Part shown: one piece after another, positions 1-7,482 of the stretch
How positions within the stretch are numbered: the first letter of the stretch is position 1
How the letters are laid out: the number at the start of each line of letters is the position of its first letter
Assembly (NCBI GenBank): GCA_030704765.1
Contig: JAUYDD010000151.1
Location: forward strand, 1-19,561
From: Nanobdellota archaeon
GTDB lineage: Archaea; Nanobdellota; Nanobdellia; Pacearchaeales; GW2011-AR1
DNA: 19,561 nucleotides
Direction of reading: 5' to 3'
Program-made: the position numbers and the translations under genes
The notes under the pieces: model-generated
Told to the model about the DNA's origin: nothing
The model's database searches: none
The model's input: only the letters and a program-made list of their open reading frames with translations

Positions 1-161
1 ATCAAAAAAACAATGGGCCACCACACCCTAAAGGTTTTTTGCCACAGCTAAAAAATCGCCTGCTGGCGAGTGTGGTTTGATTGGCCCTTGTTTTTAGGAT
101 GCTCAGAAATTAAAACAAACTGACATCCACATCTTAAAAGATATGGTTTAATTTCTGACAT
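1..161 (-). repeat. Modular hairpin repeat, copy A (variant domain I, full domain II)
   Basis: Read on the minus strand, this copy starts with ATGTC at 161. It has a P1 stem of AGAAATTAAA with its complement, an inner hairpin CCATATCT-TTTA-AGATGTGG, and the closing GAGCAT with one unpaired G. Domain II follows: a long stem AAAAACAAGGGCC/GGCCC-A-TTGTTTTT enclosing ACCACAC/GTGTGGT, a CGCC/GGCG hairpin and a T6...A6 hairpin. Domain II is almost identical to copy C, but the P1 sequence is unrelated to the other copies. The element begins about 11 nt after the stop of the lamin-tail gene and points the same way. It reaches the window edge at what looks like its natural end (TTTTTTTGAT). Confidence 0.85.
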
Positions 162-172
162 TACAGATATTA

Positions 173-1300
173 TTAACCAATAAAAAATTTTATAATAATC
201 AGCATCACAAGAAGGGCTATTAATAAGACAAAGGAGTATAAAGAATATCTTAAAACATTATTATCATTAGATTCATACACTATTTTGTTTTTATCACTTC
301 TTTTTCCTAACATTATATAACTTTCTTTTTCATTGGTTTCTTTATTCTTATCTCTTAAAGATATTGAACTTCCAGTTATTGGAATATTATTGTTTTCAAT
401 GCTGGTTTTGCTTTTCTCTTGATTTGTACTTTCTTGGATTTTTTCTTTTTGTTTTAATATCTCAATGTTCTTGTCGATTTCTATTTTATAACTTCCTGTA
501 TTTTTTTCTCTTATTCTTAATCCAATTTTAGCATCTCCAGTAAAATCACTAAAAACATTCCTTATCCTCATACTGATTTTTTTAGTTTTATTTCCAGGTC
601 CTGAAAAAAAATCACTTATATATGCATTAGAATATACCCAATCTTCTATATTATTATAATAGCTATCAGAGATTATTTTATCTTTATTATCATCTTTGTA
701 GATATAGACTTTGATGTCATATTTTTTATCCTCAAGATTATTAGCTTTAATATTTATATCAAAATCATCACCATTTCTTATTTCATCACTATCCCAGTCC
801 ATGTCCAAAGTCATTATCTTGGGGACAGTTGTATTTTGGTTTTGAAGGGTATTGTTTGAAGTATTGTTCACAGGATTTATATTATTGCACATATTTTCAT
901 ATCCTTTTGTTCCTGTGATTAATACATATCCTCCATTGCAATAAGACCAACTCTTATTATCATTGACAACATCTTTTAGAATAGGTGTATAGGATACAAG
1001 GTTGTTTCCATTATATAGCCTAATTGATTCATTATCATTGTCTAAGAACTGTCCTTTTATACCAATAACTAGGTAGTTGTTTATTGTTTGGTTCAATAAA
1101 ATCTCTTCATTGTCATGATTTACAATTTTCCATCCAGATGGATTGATATTTTCACTAGAATATATCTCCACCCATTCATTGTTAAGGTCTAATCCTCCAG
1201 GATTCAATTCTACTTCATTTATCCTCACTTCACTTAACACTAAATTAATACTAATTATAATTAATACTAAAATTACCTCTATTAACACCGTTTTTTTCAT
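173..1300 (-). CDS. Exported, membrane-anchored lamin-tail-domain protein
   Basis: The 375-residue protein starts with a hydrophobic signal segment (about residues 4-24). A lamin tail domain (LTD) follows at about 24-140, recognisable from RINEVELNP, NEWVEIYS, SGWKI and the following beta-rich pattern. An Asn/Thr-rich linker leads to a second beta domain starting near MTLDMDWDSDEI. The C-terminus has a single hydrophobic helix (YSFVLLIALLVMLIIIKFF), probably a membrane anchor. LTD domains in prokaryotic exported proteins are usually adhesive or attached to nuclease or surface modules; no catalytic motif is seen here. I chose the ATG at 1300 rather than the in-frame GTG at 1309, because that GTG lies inside a ribosome binding site (GGTGATT) correctly spaced before the ATG. 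Function beyond the cell surface is unknown. Confidence 0.75.
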   Translation of the reverse strand: MKKTVLIEVILVLIIISINLVLSEVRINEVELNPGGLDLNNEWVEIYSSENINPSGWKIVNHDNEEILLNQTINNYLVIGIKGQFLDNDNESIRLYNGNNLVSYTPILKDVVNDNKSWSYCNGGYVLITGTKGYENMCNNINPVNNTSNNTLQNQNTTVPKIMTLDMDWDSDEIRNGDDFDINIKANNLEDKKYDIKVYIYKDDNKDKIISDSYYNNIEDWVYSNAYISDFFSGPGNKTKKISMRIRNVFSDFTGDAKIGLRIREKNTGSYKIEIDKNIEILKQKEKIQESTNQEKSKTSIENNNIPITGSSISLRDKNKETNEKESYIMLGKRSDKNKIVYESNDNNVLRYSLYSFVLLIALLVMLIIIKFFIG

Positions 1301-1392
1301 TTCAATCACCTTGTAGTTACTATTAATAATCGAATCAGAACTTTTTAAGGATTTATCTTTTTAAATTTATATATCCTATAGGTTATACTCGT

Positions 1393-1803
1393 TTAATCTA
1401 TTTTTGATAAATCTCCTTCTATAATTATTGGGTTCATAGCACAAAGTTCATCTTTAAAATTATTATCAGGAATAGGATTGTATAGAAATATTTTTTTACC
1501 TAATCTCCATGCCAGATATACTTCAAGGAACGTTGCTCCACCAATATAATTCTCTTGACCATTCTTTTCAAGATTTAGGGCCAATATAGCATCGTTTGAT
1601 TTTACTTTTTCTTCTTGCAATCTTAACATAGAGCTTTTCCATTTAGCATGTTCTTCTCTACCAAGTTTTTTCATTTCTTCTTCTTTTAATGGAAAATCAT
1701 AACTGTTTGGTAAAGTTATGATATGGCCTTTTTTTTCTAAAAATTCTTTTATTAAAGGAATCTTATTGTAGATATGCTTGCTAGTGCAGATATAGATTTT
1801 CAT
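1393..1803 (-). CDS. Nucleoside 2-deoxyribosyltransferase-like protein
   Basis: The protein has 136 residues with a Rossmann-like start (MKIYICTS). The second half resembles the nucleoside 2-deoxyribosyltransferase / DUF4406 group: a SNDAILALN strand, then GGATFLEVYLAWRLGKKIFLYNPIP, where an acidic residue in a helix follows a glycine-rich turn. Family members cleave or transfer N-glycosidic bonds of nucleosides, or sense nucleotides. The exact substrate cannot be read from the sequence. The start codon overlaps the stop of the upstream hjc gene (ATGA), so the two are translationally coupled and likely share an operon. A role in nucleotide salvage is inference. Confidence 0.65.
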   Translation of the reverse strand: MKIYICTSKHIYNKIPLIKEFLEKKGHIITLPNSYDFPLKEEEMKKLGREEHAKWKSSMLRLQEEKVKSNDAILALNLEKNGQENYIGGATFLEVYLAWRLGKKIFLYNPIPDNNFKDELCAMNPIIIEGDLSKID

Positions 1804-2252
1804 CTTATTTCTTCATAAAAAATATCAATTTCCTCATTAATATTATTAGGGTTCTGATTATCACTACTGAAATATTGCATGAATCTTTTTCCTTTTTTTT
1901 GAGCATTAGCTAAGCTAATAACCCAATTTTTACCGCTATCTTCCATATCTTTTGGATCCAAAAAATACCATCCTATTCTATTGAATCTTATAGCAATAAC
2001 AGGAGTAAGGCCAAATATCTCTGAAAAAACTATAAAATTATTCATTTGCTCTTTTGTTATATATTTAGAGGTCTTTTTTGTTGATTTTACTTCAATTGTA
2101 TATTTTTGCCCTATTTTTCCAGCAATTAAATCACAATCAGAATTTTCCATTTTTCCTGAGCCAGCTACACGCACAGCTCGGAAATTGTTTTTCACAAACA
2201 TCTCGTATAATTCTCGTTCAGCTTTGCTTCCTTTAGATTTGTTTTTCGGCAT
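1800..2252 (-). CDS. hjc: Holliday junction resolvase Hjc
   Basis: This is the archaeal structure-specific endonuclease that cuts four-way DNA junctions in recombination and fork repair. The 150 residues show the Hjc/PD-(D/E)XK arrangement: KGSKAERELYEMF with Glu12, RVAGSGK, CDLIAG with Asp41, and IEVKST with Glu54 and Lys56 as the metal-binding catalytic set. An Asn-rich acidic tail follows residue 130. It overlaps the next gene by 4 nt (ATGA). A TATA-like ACATAAAAAT is centred about 27 nt before the start and overlaps the terminal GACAT of repeat copy B, so the repeat may touch this promoter. A + strand frame across the same DNA is a shadow. Confidence 0.93.
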   Translation of the reverse strand: MPKNKSKGSKAERELYEMFVKNNFRAVRVAGSGKMENSDCDLIAGKIGQKYTIEVKSTKKTSKYITKEQMNNFIVFSEIFGLTPVIAIRFNRIGWYFLDPKDMEDSGKNWVISLANAQKKGKRFMQYFSSDNQNPNNINEEIDIFYEEIR

Positions 2253-2281
2253 CTTTCTAGATTATAATCTCCCCCATTTTT

Positions 2282-2419
2282 ATGTCGAGAATCGAAAACC
2301 TCATGATTTATCGTGAGGTCGTAGCAAATGTTACAGTTTTCGATTCTCGAGCATCCTAAAAACAAGGGCCTGTGACAAACCTACACCTTTAGGTGTGGGT
2401 GACCCATTGTTTTTTTGAT
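2282..2419 (+). repeat. Modular hairpin repeat, copy B (short domain II)
   Basis: Domain I (ATGTC through GAGCATCC) is base-for-base the same as copy E: long P1 stem, P2 hairpin CCTCATGA-TTTA-TCGTGAGG, and P3 hairpin GTAGC-AAAT-GTTAC. Domain II keeps the outer AAAAACAAGGG/CCCATTGTTTTTTT stem. Its interior is replaced by one hairpin, CCTACACC-TTTA-GGTGTGGG. It lies between the start of hjc (minus) and the 97-aa gene (plus). Confidence 0.88.
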
Positions 2420-2634
2420 CTCAGGAAAGTTTAATTAAATCAATTGATATAAATACTAAATTTCCCTGTTAATATATAAATACTTCGCTTTTTAGTGACA
2501 TATCCTGCATTTGATGCATAAACAGGGAGTTAAATGAGAATTCTCTGAAATTTGAGGTGCCCCACTTCGCCCTTTGGGCAAGAAATATACTTTAATACAA
2601 CAATGCTTAAATATACAAGGGGAATAGAAAAAAT

Positions 2635-2928
2635 ATGGACAACTTAAAAGAAGGCTTTTATACTGCTCATTTGAGAGATGAATCTTTGCTGTGCTATGTT
2701 TACACAGGAAAAGATGGAGAAACTTTCGCAGCATTTCCAAATAGAAGTCCATTTCCTGTTTTATCGCAACCAGCAGGTCATCCAGATTATATTCTCTTAT
2801 CAAATCTAGCTCCTGTTTCCCCTGATCAGCATCTAAATGATGCTCTTAGCATGATTAAATTTATCTATCAAAACCAAGGCAGATTACAAAAACAATCTAA
2901 ACTTGAAACTACTGCACAAAGTGTTTAA
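2635..2928 (+). CDS. Small uncharacterised protein, 97 aa
   Basis: I do not recognise this family. The 97 residues look like a compact soluble alpha/beta protein (YTAHLRDESLLCYVYTGKDG, then a Pro-rich stretch, then a helix NDALSMIKFIYQNQ). There is no signal peptide or membrane segment. The start is supported by a TATA-like TTAAATATAC at 2607-2616, about 24 nt before the ATG, as for leaderless archaeal mRNAs. The 215 nt before it hold two small hairpins (GAGAATTCTC at 2536-2545; GCCC-TTT-GGGC at 2569-2579). It converges on the next gene with 12 nt between stop codons. The opposite-strand frame at 2492-2803 is Cys-rich, runs through the promoter and looks non-coding. Confidence 0.6.
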   Translation: MDNLKEGFYTAHLRDESLLCYVYTGKDGETFAAFPNRSPFPVLSQPAGHPDYILLSNLAPVSPDQHLNDALSMIKFIYQNQGRLQKQSKLETTAQSV

Positions 2929-2940
2929 TAGTAGGGTACC

Positions 2941-3522
2941 TCAAACTCTCTTCTTAACATTCAAATAAACAACAGCAATAATAGCTCCAATTGTATTAAA
3001 GACCATGTCTCCCATTGTATTATTATATCCTCCTACTCCTGTTTCAGGCAGCTTAATAACTAAAATAAACTCTATAATCTCATTGAAGCCACCAATTCCT
3101 ATTCCAATTAAAACTAAAAAAATAGAAAAAGAAATCCATTTGACTTTTTTATAATCAATATAATTTCTTATCATATAATAAGATAATAAAGTTGCAAAGC
3201 CAAATCCAAATGCATGCACAAACATGTCATATCTTAAAAATGGAAAAATCCAATAAGAATACAAAACTCCATCTCCTACTTTAAAATATCCACCTGACAT
3301 ATGCAAAAATCCCCAAATAGAAAGCCCAGCTAAAACTCCTGTTGTAAAATTATATTTAAAATGAAGAAAAGAAATTATTATTAAGAAAAGAATAACAACC
3401 CCGATATACACTAAAAACTCATAGTTTTTTCTTCCGAGATATAAAAATGTATAGATTATGAGATAGATTAAAGTTATAACTAATAACATCAATTGAGTTT
3501 TGGTCACATTCTTAAAATTCAT
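2941..3522 (-). CDS. Polytopic membrane protein, DUF2238 (YjdF)-like
   Basis: The 193-residue protein has about six hydrophobic helices. Conserved polar residues within the membrane match the DUF2238/YjdF pattern as I know it: RYDMFVHAFGFGFATLL, then GGFNEIIEF, then NTMGDMVFNTIGAIIA (D...H, N-E..E, GD...N..GA). The family has no established biochemical function. The start follows a GAGGT ribosome binding site about 5 nt upstream, so this mRNA has a leader. That leader runs back into repeat copy C, which begins 17 nt upstream of the ATG, on the opposite strand sense. Confidence 0.7.
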   Translation of the reverse strand: MNFKNVTKTQLMLLVITLIYLIIYTFLYLGRKNYEFLVYIGVVILFLIIISFLHFKYNFTTGVLAGLSIWGFLHMSGGYFKVGDGVLYSYWIFPFLRYDMFVHAFGFGFATLLSYYMIRNYIDYKKVKWISFSIFLVLIGIGIGGFNEIIEFILVIKLPETGVGGYNNTMGDMVFNTIGAIIAVVYLNVKKRV

Positions 3523-3538
3523 TTTAACCTCATCTGTT

Positions 3539-3709
3539 ATGTCGAGAATTGAAAACCTTATGATTTATCATGTGGTCGTAGCAAATGTTACAGTTTTCAA
3601 TTCTCGAGCATCCTAAAAACAAGGGCTAATCAAACCACACTCGCCAGCAGGCGATTTTTTAGCTGTGGCAAAAAACCTTTAGGGTGTGGTAGCCCATTGT
3701 TTTTTTGAT
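3539..3709 (+). repeat. Modular hairpin repeat, copy C (full two-domain form)
   Basis: This is the most complete copy. Domain I has a P1 stem GTCGAGAATTGAAAAC with its complement, P2 with a TTTA tetraloop, P3 GTAGC-AAAT-GTTAC, and a closing GA-G-CAT with an unpaired G. Domain II has a long outer stem with GGGCT/AGCCC, then ACCACAC/GTGTGGT enclosing three short hairpins. Against copies B and E, P1 carries a C-G to T-A pair change. Against copy A, domain II carries a C-G to T-A pair change (GGGCC/GGCCC to GGGCT/AGCCC). The copy ends in TTTTTTTGAT. Confidence 0.88.
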
Positions 3710-3766
3710 AATAACTATAAATTTGATTGTTTAAAAATATTGTTGGAGGCATAAAAAAGAATAAAG

Positions 3767-3776
3767 TATAAATATA
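3767..3776 (+). promoter_or_regulatory. TATA box for the VKOR-like gene
   Basis: TATAAATATA is centred about 25 nt before the ATG at 3796, the spacing of an archaeal TATA box with transcription starting at or next to the start codon. Confidence 0.6.
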
Positions 3777-3795
3777 AAGAAACCTTATCTTCAAT

Positions 3796-4011
3796 ATGAA
3801 AAAACAAACATCTTTAAAAATAATAGTCTGGATATCAATTGCTGGAATTTTATTTTCAGGTTATTTATCTTATTTTGAGCTGTTTGTCAAAGTCTGCCCA
3901 TTAGGAAGTGGTTGCCAGAATCTTTTTGGTCTTCCAGTATGTGTCTATGGCCTAATCATGTATCTACTAGTATTTGTGATTGCTATATTTGGATTAAGGT
4001 CAAAGAAATAA
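3796..4011 (+). CDS. Very small VKOR-like membrane protein
   Basis: The 71-residue protein has two membrane helices (residues about 8-28 and 48-67). The loop between them, CPLGSGCQNLFGLPVCVYG, resembles one half of vitamin K epoxide reductase (VKOR): a Cys pair followed by a short segment and the GxPxxxYG turn at the start of the next helix. Full VKOR proteins have four or more helices plus a CxxC site and form disulfide bonds in exported proteins. This protein is about half that size and would need a partner or a dimer. Three cysteines are visible, but no classical CxxC in the helix. An oxidoreductase role is inference from the motif. Confidence 0.6.
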   Translation: MKKQTSLKIIVWISIAGILFSGYLSYFELFVKVCPLGSGCQNLFGLPVCVYGLIMYLLVFVIAIFGLRSKK

Positions 4012-4014
4012 AAT

Positions 4015-4197
4015 CTAGCAACAATTATATCTATTAATTATCATTCCAACAGCAATTATTATTAATACTAATGGTATCCAAGGAATATCTTTCCATGGTA
4101 ATATATCTAATTCATTCAAAAGCCATATTACGCCAACAATTAATAATACTATAGCAAAAGTTGGAAATCTTAGTTTGTTTTTTCTAAATAATCCCAT
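4015..4197 (-). CDS. Small two-helix membrane protein, LiaF/DUF5668-like
   Basis: The 60-residue protein has two hydrophobic helices (PTFAIVLLIVGVIWLLNEL and WIPLVLIIIAVGMIIN) joined by a Trp-rich turn (LPWKDIPWIP). This is the layout of the small LiaF-type transmembrane domain (DUF5668). The ATG at 4197 is preferred to the upstream GTG at 4203: AGGAGGTGA is a near-perfect archaeal ribosome binding site directly before this ATG, and the GTG lies inside it. The C-terminus ends in Cys-Cys. It is convergent with the VKOR-like gene, 3 nt between the ends. Function unknown. Confidence 0.6.
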   Translation of the reverse strand: MGLFRKNKLRFPTFAIVLLIVGVIWLLNELDILPWKDIPWIPLVLIIIAVGMIINRYNCC

Positions 4198-4237
4198 TTT
4201 CACCTCCTGTTTATGTTTTTATATGTATCTTAACTTA

Positions 4238-4423
4238 TTATAGGTCTCTTGCTAGTAATGTTCTTCTTTGATTAAGCTTTGCTCTCTCAATGCCTTTTCT
4301 TAATATCTCTTCAACTTTTTTTTCTAGTTCAGTTTCTACTTCTTCAGCAACACTAGTGACATTACCCTCTTTATCCATCTCTTTTACAACTTCTCTTATC
4401 TTTGATTTTATTATCAATCCCAT
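4238..4423 (-). CDS. Small histone-fold-like DNA-binding protein
   Basis: The 61-residue protein ends in LEKKVEEILRKGIERAKLNQRRTLLARDL. This matches the second and third helices and the closing R-[KR]-T-[LV]-x-[AP]-x-D-[LI] turn of archaeal histone-fold proteins, such as those annotated DUF1931. The N-terminal KSKIREVVKEM would be the first helix. Such proteins dimerise and bind DNA, either as chromatin proteins or as regulators. It is shorter than typical archaeal histones (about 66-70 aa). Confidence in the fold is moderate and rests on the C-terminal motif. Confidence 0.65.
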   Translation of the reverse strand: MGLIIKSKIREVVKEMDKEGNVTSVAEEVETELEKKVEEILRKGIERAKLNQRRTLLARDL

Positions 4424-4453
4424 TTTATATATTTAATAATCATAAAGAGTTTA

Positions 4454-5041
4454 TTAATTTAACCCAACCTTATCCTTTATATTTTTCACTCCATCAATTC
4501 CTATTTGCAGGAATTCATCTAAGGTTATTCCAAGGTTTTCAGCTTCTTTTATTATTTCCCTATCACAACTAGCTGCAAATGCTTTATCTTTAAATTTCTT
4601 TTTTAATCCTGATAGTTCCATATCTGATATCTTTCTGCCTCTCATGATTGCATAAGCATGAATTAATCCTGTGAGTGTTTCTGATGCAGCTAATGCAAAT
4701 TCAATTTTCTTTTCTCTTTTTTTATCTTTTAAACCTACACACTCAAAACCACATCCATGTGAGACAATATTATTGATGAATTCCTCATCAAAACCAGCTT
4801 CTTTTAGAATTTCAGGAGCTTTTGTCAAATGCTCAACAGTATTTTGTTTTGTAATACCCCAATCAACATCATGCAATAATCCCAACATTCCCCAATATTC
4901 TTCATTTTCATTAAGTTTTTTAGCAAGTTCTTGCATTATTGATTCAGATTCTAAAAAATGATTCCAGTCATTTTTATCTTCTTCTTTGTTATATTTTTTC
5001 AATAATTCAATTGATTGCTCACGGGAAATTGGAAGTGTCAT
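4454..5041 (-). CDS. HD-domain phosphohydrolase
   Basis: The 195-residue soluble protein carries an HD-domain metal-binding pattern: His28 in WNHFLESESIMQELA, the HD pair His57-Asp58 in GLLHDVDW, and a later helix ALAASETLTGLI where the usual Asp ligand is replaced by Glu. HD enzymes hydrolyse phosphate esters of nucleotides or similar compounds; the substrate is not evident. A TATA-like ATATATATAAA about 26 nt before the ATG suggests a leaderless transcript. The histone-like gene lies 30 nt downstream and could be co-transcribed. The + strand frame at 4671-4961 is a shadow. Confidence 0.8.
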   Translation of the reverse strand: MTLPISREQSIELLKKYNKEEDKNDWNHFLESESIMQELAKKLNENEEYWGMLGLLHDVDWGITKQNTVEHLTKAPEILKEAGFDEEFINNIVSHGCGFECVGLKDKKREKKIEFALAASETLTGLIHAYAIMRGRKISDMELSGLKKKFKDKAFAASCDREIIKEAENLGITLDEFLQIGIDGVKNIKDKVGLN

Positions 5042-5125
5042 AAAAAAAGCAAAGAAAAAGAGTTTATATATATTATGAAGATTTTTTAAACCTTATATAA
5101 ATACTATAGATATAATATTGTTAAG

Positions 5126-5302
5126 ATGTCCAAAATGCTCTTCTCATACCCTATCTATTTTAATGAATAGAAAGAGAAGGCATTTTGGAGCATACTAAAA
5201 AACTTTCAGAAGTTTTTTGGTACGCTCAGAAATTTATTAAAAAATTTCTGACGTGCTCAAGAACCAAACACGCCATGGAATTTATTCCATGGTTCTTGAT
5301 AT
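5126..5302 (+). repeat. Chain of four hairpins related to the modular repeat
   Basis: The chain occupies most of the gap between the HD gene and lysS. Hairpin 1 (5126-5193) is ATGTC-CAAAATGC...GCATTTTG-GA-G-CAT. It has the same flanks and bulged G as the dispersed repeat, and contains CTTCTC/GAGAAG and an inner TTTA-loop hairpin. Hairpin 2 is ACTAAAAAACTT-TCAG-AAGTTTTTTGGT. Hairpin 3 is GCTC-AGAAATTT...AAATTTCT-GAC, the same kind of module in reverse orientation, with arms like P1 of copy A. Hairpin 4 is GCTC-AAGAA...CCATGGAA-TTTA-TTCCATGG-TTCTT-GAT. The stem sequences differ from one another while the flanks recur. Confidence 0.75.
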
Positions 5303-5423
5303 AAAGCTTATTCCTGATATATAAGCATATAATGGGCCCGCAGTCTTTTCCAGGCATACAAACAACAAAAAGTTTAGTAGCTATAAGTCCGGATACAGTA
5401 AGAATAAAGATAATCAGAACCAA
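5226..5423 (-). CDS. Doubtful small membrane/exported peptide
   Basis: A frame beginning with TTG at 5423 encodes a hydrophobic N-terminus (VLIIFILTVSGLIATKLFVV) followed by CMPGKDCGPIICLYIRNKL. This looks like a signal-anchor with two or three cysteines. The rest of the frame runs through hairpins 3 and 4 of the neighbouring repeat, so the true C-terminus may be accidental. There is no ATG start and no clear ribosome binding site. It lies 40 nt after the lysS stop on the same strand. It could be the remnant of a small membrane protein gene invaded by the hairpin element, or non-coding. Confidence 0.3.
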   Translation of the reverse strand: MVLIIFILTVSGLIATKLFVVCMPGKDCGPIICLYIRNKLYIKNHGINSMACLVLEHVRNFLINF

Positions 5424-5463
5424 TCTAATTAAAGATAAATTAAAAATATTATCCTATCTTATT

Positions 5464-7134
5464 TTATCTTTTTTTCATTTTGATTTTCTTTTTAATTTGT
5501 TTTTTAGAAATAACTTTTTTCTTTTTATTTTTTTTAGAAACAGGTTTATTGATTTTCTTTTTTTTAATAACTTTTTTCTTTGATTTAGTTTTTATGTTTT
5601 CTTCTTTGATTATCTTATCTAATGCCATTTCAATCTGTTTCTCTGCTTTTAGTTGTTTTTCTTCTAATATTTCTGGTTTCATTAATGGAAATATCACGCA
5701 TTCCCTTATTGGTTTATTCATCATATATGAAAATAATCTTTCAGAGACTCCAAAACCGCATGTAGGAGGCATACCATATTTCAATGCTTCAACAAAACCT
5801 ATGTCATGTTCTTGTGCTTCAATATCCCCTTTTTCTTTTAATTCTGTTTGTTTCATAAATCTTTCTTCTTGGTCTATTGGATCATTGAGCTCAGAATAAC
5901 CATTTCCAAGTTCACTTCCTGCGATAATGACTTGGAACTGCTCTACTTTTCTTTTATCATCTGGATTTCTTTTAGCAAGAGGGGCGATATCTACTGGTTG
6001 ACCAATTAAAAATCCAGGTCCCGATAAGTGTTTTCTTGTGTATTTCCAGAGTATATCAACTAACGCCCATTTATCAATCTTATTATCATATTCTATTTTT
6101 AATTCATCAAGCTTTTCTTTTATTTTATTTTCATCTGCATTATAAATATCAATTTCAGTATATTTTTTAATCATACTTTCATAATCGTAGATTTCCCATT
6201 TTTTTCCAAGATCGATTTCATGACCATTTGTAGAAAAATCCAATTTTCCAAGCACCTCTATTGCAACTTTTTTATACATTTCTTCAACTAATTTCATTCC
6301 ATCCTTATAATTTGCATAACTCCAATAGAATTCCATTTGAGTGTAGTCCTGAAGATGTTCCATATCCATTCCTTCATTCCTGAACTGTCTTCCAATTTCA
6401 AAGGTTTTACCAAGGCCTGCTGTCATTAATTTTTTTTGCCAAAGTTCTCCCATAGATATTCTTAAATAAACATCTATATCAAGCGCATTATGATGGGTCT
6501 TGAATGGAGTAGCACTAGCTCCGCCTGCACTTGTTTCAAGGACTGGAGTCTCAACTTCAATAAAACCTCTTTCAAGCAAGAATTGCCTTATTGTGTTCCA
6601 GAACTTTGCTTTTTTTAAAAAAAGTTCTTTGGTATCTTCATTCATCATAATATCCAAATATCTTTTTCTTAATCTGTCTTCTTCATTAGAAAGTCCATGG
6701 AATTTTTCAGGCAAGGGCAATAATGATTTAGATAATATCTCTAATTCCTTAACAAGAATGGATATTTCCCCTGTCCTTGATTTCATGACTGTTCCTTTTG
6801 AACCTATAAAATCTCCAATATCAATATATTTTTTGAATATTTCCAAACTTTCTTTATCAGTAGCTTGGTTTTGAAAAATGAGTTGTATCCTTCCTTTTTG
6901 GTCTTGGATTGTCACAAATATCAATTTACCTAAGTCTCTTATTGTCATGACCCTGCCAGCAATCTTCACAATATCATGTGTTCTTTCATCATTTTTCAAA
7001 CTATTGTATTTTTCTTTTATATCTTTAGAATAACTATCAAATTCATATTTGTTCGGATAGGGATTTATCCCTGCTTTTTTCATTTCTTCTAATTTTTTTA
7101 ATCTTTCACTGATGATTTGGTCTTGTCTTCCCAT
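5464..7134 (-). CDS. lysS: Lysyl-tRNA synthetase, class II
   Basis: The enzyme charges tRNA-Lys with lysine using ATP. The 556 residues show an N-terminal OB-fold anticodon-binding domain (about 55-150, AGRVMTIRDLGKLIFVTIQD) and then the class II catalytic core. Motif 1 surrounds FIEVETPVLETSAGGASATPF, motif 2 is FEIGRQFRNEGMDMEHLQDY, and motif 3 is CGFGVSERL near residue 480. Many archaea use an unrelated class I LysRS; this one has the class II form. The C-terminus carries an extra tail of about 50 residues made almost wholly of Lys, Ile and Val, absent from standard LysRS and perhaps an RNA-binding extension. A TATA box (TTATTTAAATAA, 7151-7165) lies about 24 nt before the ATG. Two acylphosphatase-type genes lie upstream on the same strand. 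Confidence 0.95.
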   Translation of the reverse strand: MGRQDQIISERLKKLEEMKKAGINPYPNKYEFDSYSKDIKEKYNSLKNDERTHDIVKIAGRVMTIRDLGKLIFVTIQDQKGRIQLIFQNQATDKESLEIFKKYIDIGDFIGSKGTVMKSRTGEISILVKELEILSKSLLPLPEKFHGLSNEEDRLRKRYLDIMMNEDTKELFLKKAKFWNTIRQFLLERGFIEVETPVLETSAGGASATPFKTHHNALDIDVYLRISMGELWQKKLMTAGLGKTFEIGRQFRNEGMDMEHLQDYTQMEFYWSYANYKDGMKLVEEMYKKVAIEVLGKLDFSTNGHEIDLGKKWEIYDYESMIKKYTEIDIYNADENKIKEKLDELKIEYDNKIDKWALVDILWKYTRKHLSGPGFLIGQPVDIAPLAKRNPDDKRKVEQFQVIIAGSELGNGYSELNDPIDQEERFMKQTELKEKGDIEAQEHDIGFVEALKYGMPPTCGFGVSERLFSYMMNKPIRECVIFPLMKPEILEEKQLKAEKQIEMALDKIIKEENIKTKSKKKVIKKKKINKPVSKKNKKKKVISKKQIKKKIKMKKR

Positions 7135-7168
7135 ATGAATAAAACAGGATTCTTATTTAAATAACTTA

Positions 7169-7450
7169 CTAATACCTGACTTCAAAACTCTCAAAATAAG
7201 TTTTTTCTTTTATTTCTTTAATATCTAACTTTTCAACATCTGAATGAGGAGGCCCTTTTTTTAATTCACTTAAAAATAGGCCCATTCTTTTTTTATCTCC
7301 TTCACATATAACTTCAACACTTCCATCATGAAGATTTTTTACATAACCTTTAATACCAAATCTATCTGCATTTATCTTAGCAAATCTTCTATAAAAAACA
7401 CCTTGCACTCTTCCTGATATGATTATTTTATAACTCTCCATAACAATCAT
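7169..7450 (-). CDS. acyP: Acylphosphatase
   Basis: This small soluble enzyme hydrolyses the carboxyl-phosphate bond of acylphosphates. The 93 residues contain the family signature GRVQGVFYRRF, with the phosphate-binding loop and catalytic Arg21, and GYVKNLHDGSVEV with catalytic Asn39. Length matches the family (about 90). The start may be the ATG at 7450 or the one at 7441 (MESYKI). An A/T-rich TATA-like stretch at about 7467-7477 fits either poorly, so the start is left at the longer form. The paralog directly upstream on the same strand is 32 nt away. Confidence 0.9.
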   Translation of the reverse strand: MIVMESYKIIISGRVQGVFYRRFAKINADRFGIKGYVKNLHDGSVEVICEGDKKRMGLFLSELKKGPPHSDVEKLDIKEIKEKTYFESFEVRY

Positions 7451-7482
7451 ATAGAAATAGAAGTATTAATAAAATTATTCAT

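Noticed and set aside
2492..2803. Minus-strand frame of 103 codons
   Set aside because: It overlaps the better supported + strand gene with a TATA box at the right distance; its product is Cys-rich and unstructured-looking, and the frame runs through that gene's promoter.
5126..5302. True integron attC sites
   Set aside because: Bulged bases and variable stems are similar in concept, but the GTTRRRY/RYYYAAC boxes are absent and no integron integrase is present.
5332..5583. Plus-strand frame after ATAATGGGCCC
   Set aside because: Its second half is the antisense of the Lys-rich end of lysS (Phe/Leu-rich shadow), and the opposite strand carries a more protein-like hydrophobic start.
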